Part shown: one piece after another, positions 1 to 5,230 of the stretch
How the letters are laid out: each line of letters begins with the position of its first letter
Position numbering within the stretch: position 1 is the first letter of the stretch
Origin: Thermoplasmata archaeon
GTDB taxonomy: Archaea; Thermoplasmatota; Thermoplasmata; Thermoplasmatales; Thermoplasmataceae
Length of the DNA stretch: 7,155 bases
Assembly (NCBI GenBank): GCA_021811505.1
Contig: JAJZOM010000124.1
Location: 1-7,155 of the forward strand
Reading direction: 5' to 3'
Notes under the pieces: generated by a model
What the model was told of the DNA's origin: nothing
The model's input: only the letters and a program-made list of their open reading frames with translations
Databases searched by the model: none
Made by a program: the position numbers and the translations under genes

Positions 1-54
1 CTAAATTGCAAATGGAGTACGTTTGGAAAATGAGCATTACACTACTTTTGCGAG

Positions 55-87
55 AATTAAATACGTACTTATTGTATGTATTTAATT
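55..87. repeat. Inverted repeat followed by a pyrimidine tract upstream of the RHH gene
   Basis: The arms AATTAAATAC (55-64) and GTATTTAATT (78-87) are perfect reverse complements. After one G-T pair, three more pairs (66-68 with 74-76) close a 5-nt loop. Downstream, 93-117 is an unbroken pyrimidine run, and 86-117 has only one A. On RNA this is a long hairpin followed by U-rich sequence, so it could end an upstream transcript. On DNA it is a palindrome just ahead of a ribbon-helix-helix gene, and such proteins often repress their own promoter, so it could equally be an operator. The sequence does not decide between these. No convincing gene is seen in the first 151 bases. Confidence 0.6.
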
Positions 88-142
88 TTTCATTTTCTTT
101 TCTTTCTTCTCTCTTCTATAGAACTAGAAAGGAAATGGAGGT
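79..142 (+). promoter_or_regulatory. Possible TATA-like box and Shine-Dalgarno of the first operon
   Basis: TATTTAA at 79-85 is an AT-rich box that could serve as an archaeal TATA element. A start about 25 bp downstream would give a leader of roughly 45 nt containing the strong Shine-Dalgarno GGAGGT at 137-142, nine bases before the ATG at 152. The box lies inside the right arm of the inverted repeat at 55-87, so a protein bound to the palindrome would block it. The ribosome binding site is clear; the TATA assignment is weak because the whole region is AT-rich. Confidence 0.35.
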
Positions 143-151
143 CTCCTGGGT

Positions 152-976
152 ATGAGCAAAAAGAATTCAAAACCGGGAAGACCACCAGAAGGACTGAAGA
201 GGAAAGGGAGGCTTCAGATAACAATCGACTCAGAAGTGGAAGATTTCATAGATGGTTTGGGCTCACACTTCAATGTCTCAGCCTATGTTAACAGGTCCCT
301 CTGGGCACTCAAAAGTCAGACATCAGATGAAGCAAGACTGCATCAGCTGGACAATGACATATTCGAGACAAGACAAAAGTTATCAATTTTAGAAAGCGAG
401 TGGAAATCAGTTAAGGCAAGAGTGGAAGACAAGGCCAGGATCAGGTTGGACATAAACCTGGAAACAGACTGCCATGCCTGGTATCTCAAGTCCCTGGTTC
501 AGTCTGGCATTTTCAGGGTGCTGAAAAGAGATCCCATTGATCCGATTCCAATCGTAAAACAGTTCATGGCCGAGAAGAGAATCCATGCCTACGAGATAGA
601 AGAGACCGATAAGGGATTCAAGTTAACAGACAAGGCAACAAATGGCACAATTAGAATACTTAGAAGGCACGTTGGAAAGGACAATTTATTAATTCCAAGT
701 GAACCTGAAACCTGGCTTGTACCATCTGCAAATGACCTTATAGAGAGATATTTCTTAAGAATGGACTATGAAACGTTCAGGAAAGAATTCCTGGGCAATC
801 AGAATATCTCAGAAGCACCAACAGACTTTTTCAAGCAGTTTTCACCAAGGATCCTAACGGAAAGTGTCAAGCGTGAGACAAAACAGAAAATGATGCCATT
901 CTACCAGAACCCTCCTGAGATATCGGTTGATGAAGCCAAGACCAGGATAGAAAAACCATACAGGAGAGGGGACTGA
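152..976 (+). CDS. Ribbon-helix-helix DNA-binding protein with coiled coil and unknown C-terminal domain
   Basis: This 274-aa protein starts with a basic tail containing an AT-hook-like GRP core (residues 8-12, PGRPP). A ribbon-helix-helix pattern follows: strand RLQITID (about 20-26), helix about 27-36, and helix about 42-53 beginning NVSAYVNRSL. Residues about 60-97 are charged and heptad-like, probably a coiled coil. The remaining roughly 175 residues match no family I recognise. RHH proteins bind operator DNA as dimers and serve as autorepressors, plasmid copy-control, partition or relaxosome factors; which applies here is not visible. At 274 aa it is far longer than the usual 45-100 aa RHH repressor. 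The ATG is supported by GGAGGT nine bases upstream. It is the first gene of a six-gene operon and lies just downstream of an inverted repeat that may be its own operator. DNA binding is likely; the biological role is unknown. Confidence 0.75.
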   Translation: MSKKNSKPGRPPEGLKRKGRLQITIDSEVEDFIDGLGSHFNVSAYVNRSLWALKSQTSDEARLHQLDNDIFETRQKLSILESEWKSVKARVEDKARIRLDINLETDCHAWYLKSLVQSGIFRVLKRDPIDPIPIVKQFMAEKRIHAYEIEETDKGFKLTDKATNGTIRILRRHVGKDNLLIPSEPETWLVPSANDLIERYFLRMDYETFRKEFLGNQNISEAPTDFFKQFSPRILTESVKRETKQKMMPFYQNPPEISVDEAKTRIEKPYRRGD

Positions 977-977
977 T

Positions 978-1175
978 ATGGCAGTTAGCAAACACACCCT
1001 GAACTGGCTTCGTGTTTTATCTGGAATGAGGCAGATATGTGAAATTGAAAGATGCAATTCTTTCGCAAAAGGATACGTGCATATCCCGGGATTTCACAAG
1101 GTGTTATGTGAGGATCATGCACAAACATTCAGCAACGCAGTCCTCAAAACATACAAGGAGGTGGTTTTATCATGA
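978..1175 (+). CDS. Small Cys/His (possible zinc-binding) protein
   Basis: A 65-aa protein with the spacing C21-x4-C26-x17-C44-x2-H47, which could hold one zinc ion as a small zinc-finger-like fold. The rest is mixed basic and hydrophobic, with no signal or membrane segment. It starts one base after the stop of the RHH gene; GGAG at 963-966 lies upstream. It overlaps the next gene by four bases (ATGA, 1172-1175), so it is probably co-translated with its neighbours. Small zinc proteins of this size are common in archaeal plasmids and viruses, usually as DNA- or protein-binding accessories. No specific family is recognised, and metal binding is inferred only from residue spacing. Confidence 0.65.
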   Translation: MAVSKHTLNWLRVLSGMRQICEIERCNSFAKGYVHIPGFHKVLCEDHAQTFSNAVLKTYKEVVLS

Positions 1176-1459
1176 CTAACAACTTCCAATCCGGACCTGA
1201 TGAGGCATATATGGACCGTAACCTTGCAGTCCAGGTTCTTGCAGTTCTAGCCAGGCAACAGGGTTATCAAATAGGGATCAGGAACCGGGAAGATGACTGG
1301 CCTATACTCTATGTGGACTTTCCCACTGGCCAGGTTTCCTGGCATATACCGAAAGATGAAATTGTCGCATTGCTCCCGGATTATCCTGGCGAATGGGATG
1401 GTCATGACTTGAAGGAAAAGCGTGATCGTCTCAGACGATTCCTGGAGGTCCCTGAATGA
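1172..1459 (+). CDS. WDGH-motif small protein
   Basis: A 95-aa soluble protein. The N-terminal half is a helix (about 15-31) followed by strands; residues 55-60 read VSWHIP, and residues 75-78 are the tetrad W-D-G-H followed by a charged helix with E-K and R-x-x-R residues. The order 'SWHI, then WDGH, then E-K-x-x-R helix' matches, from memory, small WDGH-domain proteins found mainly in phages and prophages of bacteria; their biochemical function is not known to me. The start is well supported by GGAGGTGG at 1157-1164, with nine bases between GGAGGT and the ATG. It overlaps both neighbours by four bases. The family link is by motif only. Confidence 0.65.
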   Translation: MTNNFQSGPDEAYMDRNLAVQVLAVLARQQGYQIGIRNREDDWPILYVDFPTGQVSWHIPKDEIVALLPDYPGEWDGHDLKEKRDRLRRFLEVPE

Positions 1460-1734
1460 TGTCTCTATTTTCATTCTCTGACAACTGGATGGATCTTGCA
1501 AAGCGATATCCCGAAGAATTCATCAAAGAAGTGGAAAGGCGTTACGATCTTGACAGAGACTGGAAGAAATTCATAAAAGCAACAAAGGAAGGCCACAGGG
1601 CTGATAAGTCGTTCAACAGGAAAAGAAGCCCGATAAAACCTGGAGAATGGATTGTCAGGCCATATTCACATTACAGAATTGGGGTCATACTGAAGGCCAT
1701 AAAGAGGGGCAGACTGGTAGAGAAGGTGCTGTGA
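1456..1734 (+). CDS. Basic 91-92 aa hypothetical protein
   Basis: A lysine- and arginine-rich soluble protein of unknown function. The N-terminal half is helical and amphipathic (about 9-45, rich in E/R/K), followed by a very basic stretch (about 47-60) and a C-terminal segment with GEWIVRPYSHYR around 63-74. The charge suggests nucleic-acid or acidic-partner binding, but there is no recognisable domain. There are two adjacent ATG codons: the one at 1456 makes the usual ATGA overlap with the upstream gene but sits only six bases after GGAGGT (1444-1449), whereas the one at 1459 has the nine-base spacing seen at several other genes here. Either could be used; the proteins differ by one residue. 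Confidence 0.6.
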   Translation: MMSLFSFSDNWMDLAKRYPEEFIKEVERRYDLDRDWKKFIKATKEGHRADKSFNRKRSPIKPGEWIVRPYSHYRIGVILKAIKRGRLVEKVL

Positions 1735-1747
1735 TATGCCACAGCAC
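1726..1747 (+). promoter_or_regulatory. Hairpin with a start codon in its loop
   Basis: GTGCTGTG (1726-1733) and CACAGCAC (1740-1747) are perfect 8-base reverse complements around the six-base loop ATATGC. The loop contains the ATG (1736-1738) of the 51-aa gene. The left arm contains most of the TGA stop (1732-1734) of the upstream gene, and the weak Shine-Dalgarno AAGG (1723-1726) abuts the stem. A ribosome finishing the upstream gene must open this stem, so the layout suggests translational coupling or control of the small gene. Structure is seen; function is inferred. Confidence 0.55.
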
Positions 1748-1891
1748 ACTTTGTTTGAAAGGTCAGGCCTTACCATCGTTGTAAAGGGGGAGTTGACCAG
1801 GGAAGAAATTGAAATTCTGGAACATGAAGTGAAGACCACAATCCTGGACATTCTGAAATTCAGGAAATTTGGAGGTGGAACGGAATTATGA
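1736..1891 (+). CDS. 51-aa hypothetical protein
   Basis: This short gene fills the gap between its neighbours: its ATG is one base after the upstream stop and its TGA overlaps the next ATG (ATGA, 1888-1891). The protein has a short strand (GLTIVVKG, 11-18) and a charged helix (about 20-43, TREEIEILEHEVKTTILDIL and following residues), ending in a Gly-rich tail. It could be a small dimerising or antitoxin-like helix protein, but no family is recognised. The start codon is in the loop of a hairpin (1726-1747) and the Shine-Dalgarno AAGGTG (1723-1728) is weak, so expression probably depends on translation of the gene before it. Its 3' end carries the strong GGAGGTGG (1871-1878) used by the following gene. 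Confidence 0.6.
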   Translation: MPQHTLFERSGLTIVVKGELTREEIEILEHEVKTTILDILKFRKFGGGTEL

Positions 1892-2190
1892 TAGATCACA
1901 ATATTCCACGGGAATGGTCATTGGTACTTGCCTATCTTAGTGATTATCCAAACTTTTTCTTCCGTTCTTCGACTCTTTCCGATAAACTAGCAAGCAGGGG
2001 TGTTATTCTATCGTCCCAAAGATTATCTAAAGTTCTCCTAGAAATGTACGAAACTGGGTTGCTGCAGAAAATCACTCGAGGAACAGGTGCCCACATCAAA
2101 TCTTTTTATAAAATAAAGGAAGAAATTGATCTTAAGACTCACAATTCAAGCGATGAAAAACGTCAATTTAGTTCTATAAAGAAATATTAA
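1888..2190 (+). CDS. Winged-helix-like DNA-binding protein
   Basis: A 100-aa protein whose pattern fits a winged helix-turn-helix: helix 1 about 8-18, helix 2 about 28-37 (TLSDKLASRG), candidate recognition helix about 43-56 (SQRLSKVLLEMYETG), then a hairpin wing about 58-75 with basic GTGAHIKSFYKI. The hydrophilic Ser/Lys-rich tail (81-100) is probably disordered. Such proteins act as transcription regulators. It is the last gene of the first operon, coupled by an ATGA overlap and GGAGGT eleven bases upstream, and lies 44 bases before the nuclease gene, so it could regulate that gene. Its AT-rich base use resembles the nuclease gene more than the operon before it. The fold is a pattern judgement; the target is unknown. 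Confidence 0.65.
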   Translation: MIDHNIPREWSLVLAYLSDYPNFFFRSSTLSDKLASRGVILSSQRLSKVLLEMYETGLLQKITRGTGAHIKSFYKIKEEIDLKTHNSSDEKRQFSSIKKY

Positions 2191-2205
2191 AATTTCAACG
2201 AATAA

Positions 2206-2234
2206 TTAATATATTCTAACCCCTATAATCACAA
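2206..2234 (+). promoter_or_regulatory. Leaderless archaeal promoter of the nuclease gene
   Basis: TTAATATATT (2206-2215) is a TATA-like box centred about 25 bases before the ATG at 2235. No Shine-Dalgarno is present between box and start, unlike nearly every other gene here. In archaea this spacing places transcription start at or next to the start codon, giving a leaderless mRNA. The gene can therefore be expressed separately from the operon upstream. Confidence 0.6.
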
Positions 2235-3917
2235 ATGTCTGATAGTGATTGGTTCAAACCTGACAGACTTACAGTAAGGCAAGTGCTTGGTGATAGTTAC
2301 AACTTCTATAACATACCTGAATATCAGCGCCCATACAAATGGAGAAACAAACAAATAGAAGATCTCATCGATGATATTGAGGAGTCCATGGACACCGGTG
2401 AGTACTTTATTGGCTCAATAATTCTCGTTAAGAAAAATGATGTGTATGATGTCATTGATGGGCAACAAAGACTAACAACCCTCACTTTAATGCTGGCAGC
2501 TTTTTACCAAAAGTTCGGAATTCAAGAGATTAGAAAGTGTTTCATTGACGATGATCAAGAGAAATTTAGAATCAAAGTTTCTCCAAGAGTAGATCAAAGA
2601 AATGAGTTTCATGAAGGTTTCTTAAGTAATATTTTAAGCGGTGAAGAGCCAGATAGGCATAGGGAAAATGTCTTTACTAAGTATTACTATATTACAAAAG
2701 AGATACTTGAAGATCATGGGCTATTAAAAGACAAAGAGACAGCATCTCTGTTTCTAAAGTACGTCTTGGACAATGTCAGTTTGATTAGGATATATACTCG
2801 CTCTGAAGGATTTGCAGTAAAACTATTTTACGTCATGAATACGAGAGGAACAAGTCTGACTAACGATGAAATAATAAAAGTCATACTTTATGATAAATTA
2901 AATGAACGAGATAGGGAGTCTTTCATGGGGGATTGGAAAAATATCGAAGGAATAAGAAAGAGGTTATCAGGTATGTGGTGGCCATTTGACTCCGCGGAAA
3001 GAATCTTTACCTTGTATTCTTATTATCATTTGGGTGAAAAGCCAAAAAGCACCGTATTCGACACTTACTCTAAAATGATTGACAAAGGGGAATCCCCTTT
3101 AAAGATAATTAATAAAGTAAAGCAATATGCCAACAGCTTGTTAGAATTGCACGGTGAACATTCATATGAAAGTGAATTTATCCAAGATGATAGGAAACTC
3201 TACCCCTTTTACTACTTGAACGACACAGTTTATTGGCAGGTTATACTATCGTCAGCTATTGATACTGATTTTCCGGATTTCGAAAAATTAACAAAGGAAC
3301 TTGTCAGACTCTATTATCTTAATTGGATAAGTGGACACAATTCAGGTAATATAAGAGACATATCCCTCAAAATACTGAAGAAAATAATCGATAAAGAACA
3401 TGTTTCCAAAATAGTATCTCTGGCTGAAAAGAAGATTTCAGATGAAGATTTGGAAAAGTTAGCTTTTGAAAATTTAGAAAAAGATGTGTACTCAGAAAAA
3501 CCTAAAAATTGGCTCCGTCCGGTATTGTTGCTTCTTGAATATGATTTATACGATGAATCTGGAGTCGACTTCATAGATGATTCAGGTTCGGATGCTCCAT
3601 CTATTGATCATATCCTTCCGCAAGAATGGCAATCAATTCATTATTGGTCAGAGAAATGGACCGCAGAAGATGCTTCAAAGTACATCTATAAATTGGGAAA
3701 CATGACCCTTATATCATTGTCAAAGAATTCTAAACTTGGAAACACTGATTTCATTACTAAGAAGGGACAATATACTGGAAATATAGGAAATGAGAGAGCT
3801 ACAAAATTTAGACTTAACGATATGGTTGTAAACAATGAAGATTGGGAGGTAGAATCCTTAAGAAATCGTCAGAGTTATATGGTAAAGAGGCTCAAGGAGA
3901 TACTTAAGAATCCTTAG
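2235..3917 (+). CDS. GmrSD-type DUF262/DUF1524 single-chain restriction nuclease
   Basis: A 560-aa protein with an N-terminal DUF262 domain and a C-terminal DUF1524 HNH-type nuclease domain. DUF262 is shown by IPEYQRPYKW (27-36), YFIGSI (57-62) and the hallmark DGQQR (75-79), the ParB-like nucleotide-binding site. DUF1524 is shown by DHILPQ (458-463), LGNMTL (487-492) and N498 before KLGN, giving the likely catalytic set H459, N489 and N498; all appear intact. In characterised relatives (E. coli GmrS and GmrD, fused Eco94GmrSD, SspE, BrxU) this pair uses NTP to control cleavage of modified or phosphorothioate-related foreign DNA. Here both halves are in one chain of typical length. It stands alone, with no dnd/ssp, BREX or methylase genes visible, and has its own leaderless promoter. 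It is AT-rich compared with both flanking operons, consistent with cargo acquired separately. Defence against incoming DNA is likely; the recognised modification is unknown. Confidence 0.9.
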   Translation: MSDSDWFKPDRLTVRQVLGDSYNFYNIPEYQRPYKWRNKQIEDLIDDIEESMDTGEYFIGSIILVKKNDVYDVIDGQQRLTTLTLMLAAFYQKFGIQEIRKCFIDDDQEKFRIKVSPRVDQRNEFHEGFLSNILSGEEPDRHRENVFTKYYYITKEILEDHGLLKDKETASLFLKYVLDNVSLIRIYTRSEGFAVKLFYVMNTRGTSLTNDEIIKVILYDKLNERDRESFMGDWKNIEGIRKRLSGMWWPFDSAERIFTLYSYYHLGEKPKSTVFDTYSKMIDKGESPLKIINKVKQYANSLLELHGEHSYESEFIQDDRKLYPFYYLNDTVYWQVILSSAIDTDFPDFEKLTKELVRLYYLNWISGHNSGNIRDISLKILKKIIDKEHVSKIVSLAEKKISDEDLEKLAFENLEKDVYSEKPKNWLRPVLLLLEYDLYDESGVDFIDDSGSDAPSIDHILPQEWQSIHYWSEKWTAEDASKYIYKLGNMTLISLSKNSKLGNTDFITKKGQYTGNIGNERATKFRLNDMVVNNEDWEVESLRNRQSYMVKRLKEILKNP

Positions 3918-3954
3918 TTTATTAATCTCTTAACATTACCTCCTAACCTAAACC

Positions 3955-3987
3955 ATATTTAAACAACCTTACATTTTGAGATTGTAA
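3955..3987 (+). promoter_or_regulatory. TATA box and predicted start of the surface-protein operon
   Basis: ATATTTAAA (3955-3963) is a good archaeal TATA-like box in the gap after the nuclease gene. Counting about 26 bases from its centre puts transcription start near 3985, just before the first stem at 3988. The message would carry a leader of about 80 nt before the ATG at 4066. A short inverted repeat TTACA (3969-3973)/TGTAA (3983-3987) lies between box and predicted start and could be an operator, though it is only 5 bp. No clear intrinsic terminator for the nuclease gene is seen in 3918-3954, only short T-rich patches. Confidence 0.5.
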
Positions 3988-4027
3988 AGCTAATCGGGGA
4001 GCGGAAGCTCTATTCCTCCGATTAGCT
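3988..4027 (+). promoter_or_regulatory. Leader stem-loop 1 (10-bp perfect stem)
   Basis: AGCTAATCGG (3988-3997) and CCGATTAGCT (4018-4027) are perfect reverse complements. Inside lies a second small hairpin, GAGC (3999-4002) with GCTC (4007-4010), closed by GGAA, a GNRA-type tetraloop. The unpaired stretch 4011-4017 ends in TTCCT, completing a TTCCTCCG copy (4013-4020) that could instead pair with the Shine-Dalgarno region at 4051-4058. No T-run follows, so this is not a simple terminator. It probably forms the 5' end of the operon mRNA. Confidence 0.65.
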
Positions 4028-4048
4028 GGGGTTTCCGTTCCTCCGATT
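4013..4048 (+). repeat. Direct repeat of an anti-Shine-Dalgarno 11-mer
   Basis: TTCCTCCGATT occurs at 4013-4023 and again at 4038-4048, 25 bases apart. The first copy lies mostly in the right arm of stem-loop 1 and the second in the left arm and loop of stem-loop 2. The shared TTCCTCCG is complementary to the Shine-Dalgarno region at 4051-4058, so the repeat provides two competing partners for it. Confidence 0.7.
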
Positions 4049-4058
4049 TGCGGAGGAA
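4038..4058 (+). promoter_or_regulatory. Leader stem-loop 2, sequestering the Shine-Dalgarno
   Basis: TTCCTCCG (4038-4045) pairs perfectly with CGGAGGAA (4051-4058) around the loop ATTTG. The right arm contains GGAGG (4052-4056), the Shine-Dalgarno nine bases before the ATG at 4066, so the closed hairpin would hide it. Two alternative partners are present: the upstream copy TTCCTCCG (4013-4020), and GTTTCC (4031-4036), which complements GGAAAC (4055-4060). This is the layout of a translational switch, such as an RNA thermometer, riboswitch or protein-binding leader. The pairing is seen; switching is inferred. Confidence 0.6.
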
Positions 4059-4065
4059 ACTTATA

Positions 4066-4767
4066 ATGGAAACCGCTAAATCAAAGGGAAAGAGGGGCAT
4101 TGTTGGCCTTGCTGTTGGCATTATTGCAGTTACAATGGCGATATTTCTTTCATCAGTCGTTGGCCACAGCTTGGTATCATTGAATGATCACTCATCAGTG
4201 TTAAAAGGGGATACTCAGACTCAGTTCATCTACAATGCAACCGGTACAGGGATAGCATTTGCCTCTGTAAATGGAACCACAACATATGACATGCCATTCA
4301 ATGCAACTGTCAGTTACGTACTGACAAATCTTACACAGGGAGAATTGAATGATTTTTCAGTGTCCAATCTCACAATTCTTTTTGGATCTCCGGTAACAGG
4401 GAATGAAAGCCTTGGCTTCGGCACCAACGAATCAAACTTTCAGCCCTTCCTCAATGTATCGCTGAAAAATGAATCGTCGGAATATGTGCAGCTGCAGCCT
4501 CAGTACATCACGGGAAACCAGTCCTCTTACCTTATGGTAAGGCTGTCAGGCAACACCACCTCCTACAGCTTCAATGTCTTTGCCTACGGCAACAGGCAGT
4601 TCTCATTTCTTGGCCCATTTGCTGGTGAACAGGTAGGTTACCTGATTTCCGGAATTGTGATCTTCGGGGCTGCCTTCATGGAATCTCCCTGGATCGACAT
4701 TGAGATCATGAAGAGAGGCCAGTCAACCGTCAAAGTACCTAAGAAAAATAAGAAGGGAGGGAAGTAA
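4066..4767 (+). CDS. Membrane-anchored, sequon-rich extracellular protein
   Basis: A 233-aa protein with a basic N-terminus (KSKGKR, 5-10), a hydrophobic segment at about 12-32, a polar ectodomain of about 155 residues, a second membrane segment at about 191-210 and a strongly basic tail (KKNKKGGK). By the positive-inside rule both ends are cytoplasmic and the middle is outside. The ectodomain has 11 N-X-S/T sequons and no cysteines, typical of a heavily N-glycosylated archaeal surface protein and suited to harsh conditions. No named domain is recognised. I chose the ATG at 4066, which lies nine bases after GGAGG (4052-4056); the in-frame TTG at 4048 lies inside the hairpin loop and has no binding site. 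KRG followed by a long hydrophobic run also recalls class III (archaellin/pilin) signal peptides, but the C-terminal membrane segment argues against a pilin. First gene of the second operon. Confidence 0.75.
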   Translation: METAKSKGKRGIVGLAVGIIAVTMAIFLSSVVGHSLVSLNDHSSVLKGDTQTQFIYNATGTGIAFASVNGTTTYDMPFNATVSYVLTNLTQGELNDFSVSNLTILFGSPVTGNESLGFGTNESNFQPFLNVSLKNESSEYVQLQPQYITGNQSSYLMVRLSGNTTSYSFNVFAYGNRQFSFLGPFAGEQVGYLISGIVIFGAAFMESPWIDIEIMKRGQSTVKVPKKNKKGGK

Positions 4768-4768
4768 A

Positions 4769-5230
4769 TTGGTTCGAAAAATCAGGGGAAAAATCAGATC
4801 AACATATGGAAACTGGAGCGTTGGCGCTGTCATAATATCAGCTATTGCTTCGCTCTCAATCATAGCACTGATGTTCGAACGGCCAACGTTCGTGGTGTTT
4901 GGCAACACCTATGCCATAACAGAAGGAGCACTGATTCCAGGCATCATAATGGGATTTGCCTTCTGGCTCCTTGCTGAGATGTTCACGCCTCCGGGAAAGG
5001 GAAAGCTTGATCTCCTTGCAAGATTCATTCCAGCATTCATTGCAGGAATGTTTGTGGGTGGGATATTCGGCCTGCTCTTCCACTTTGGCAGGTATGTGCT
5101 GCTTCCAATCTACTACGGAAACCAGGCTGCAATCTTTGACGGCATTGCCATCCTTGTATTCGGAATGGTGACAATCTGGCACGCAGCCTGGCTGCACACC
5201 AAATCGTATGTGGGAGGAAAGAAGAAATGA
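4769..5230 (+). CDS. Four-helix integral membrane protein
   Basis: A 153-aa protein with a very basic N-terminus (RKIRGKIR, 3-10), four hydrophobic segments at about 17-35, 53-72, 87-106 and 120-141, and a C-terminal GGKKK. Both ends are predicted in the cytoplasm. The short polar loop between segments 2 and 3 (about 73-84, with TPPGKGK) is also predicted to be cytoplasmic. No family is recognised. Size and topology recall small four-helix membrane proteins of archaeal plasmids, secretion systems and enveloped viruses. The start is TTG at 4769, supported by GGAGG at 4756-4760 with eight intervening bases; it follows the previous stop by one base. It overlaps the next gene by four bases, so the products are probably made together and may form one complex. 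Confidence 0.75.
   Translation: MVRKIRGKIRSTYGNWSVGAVIISAIASLSIIALMFERPTFVVFGNTYAITEGALIPGIIMGFAFWLLAEMFTPPGKGKLDLLARFIPAFIAGMFVGGIFGLLFHFGRYVLLPIYYGNQAAIFDGIAILVFGMVTIWHAAWLHTKSYVGGKKK

Noticed and set aside
12..155. Open frame of 47 codons ending in an ATGA overlap with the RHH gene
   Set aside because: It runs through the inverted repeat and pyrimidine tract, giving low-complexity Phe/Ser/Leu sequence, and no ribosome binding site can be seen. The overlap is likely chance.
1083..1092. Ten-base palindrome ATCCCGGGAT
   Set aside because: Short, single copy and inside the 65-aa gene; no reason to think it is an operator.
3084..3100. 17-base palindrome AAAGGGGAATCCCCTTT
   Set aside because: It lies inside well-conserved-looking coding sequence of the nuclease and encodes ordinary residues; no T-run or promoter is nearby, so it is probably incidental.
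3985..4060. tRNA or CRISPR repeat in the intergenic region
   Set aside because: There is no cloverleaf arm set or CCA end, and the repeats are only two 11-mers without regular spacers.
4048..4065. Upstream TTG start adding six residues to the surface protein
   Set aside because: The TTG lies in the hairpin loop with no Shine-Dalgarno before it, while the ATG at 4066 has GGAGG nine bases upstream.
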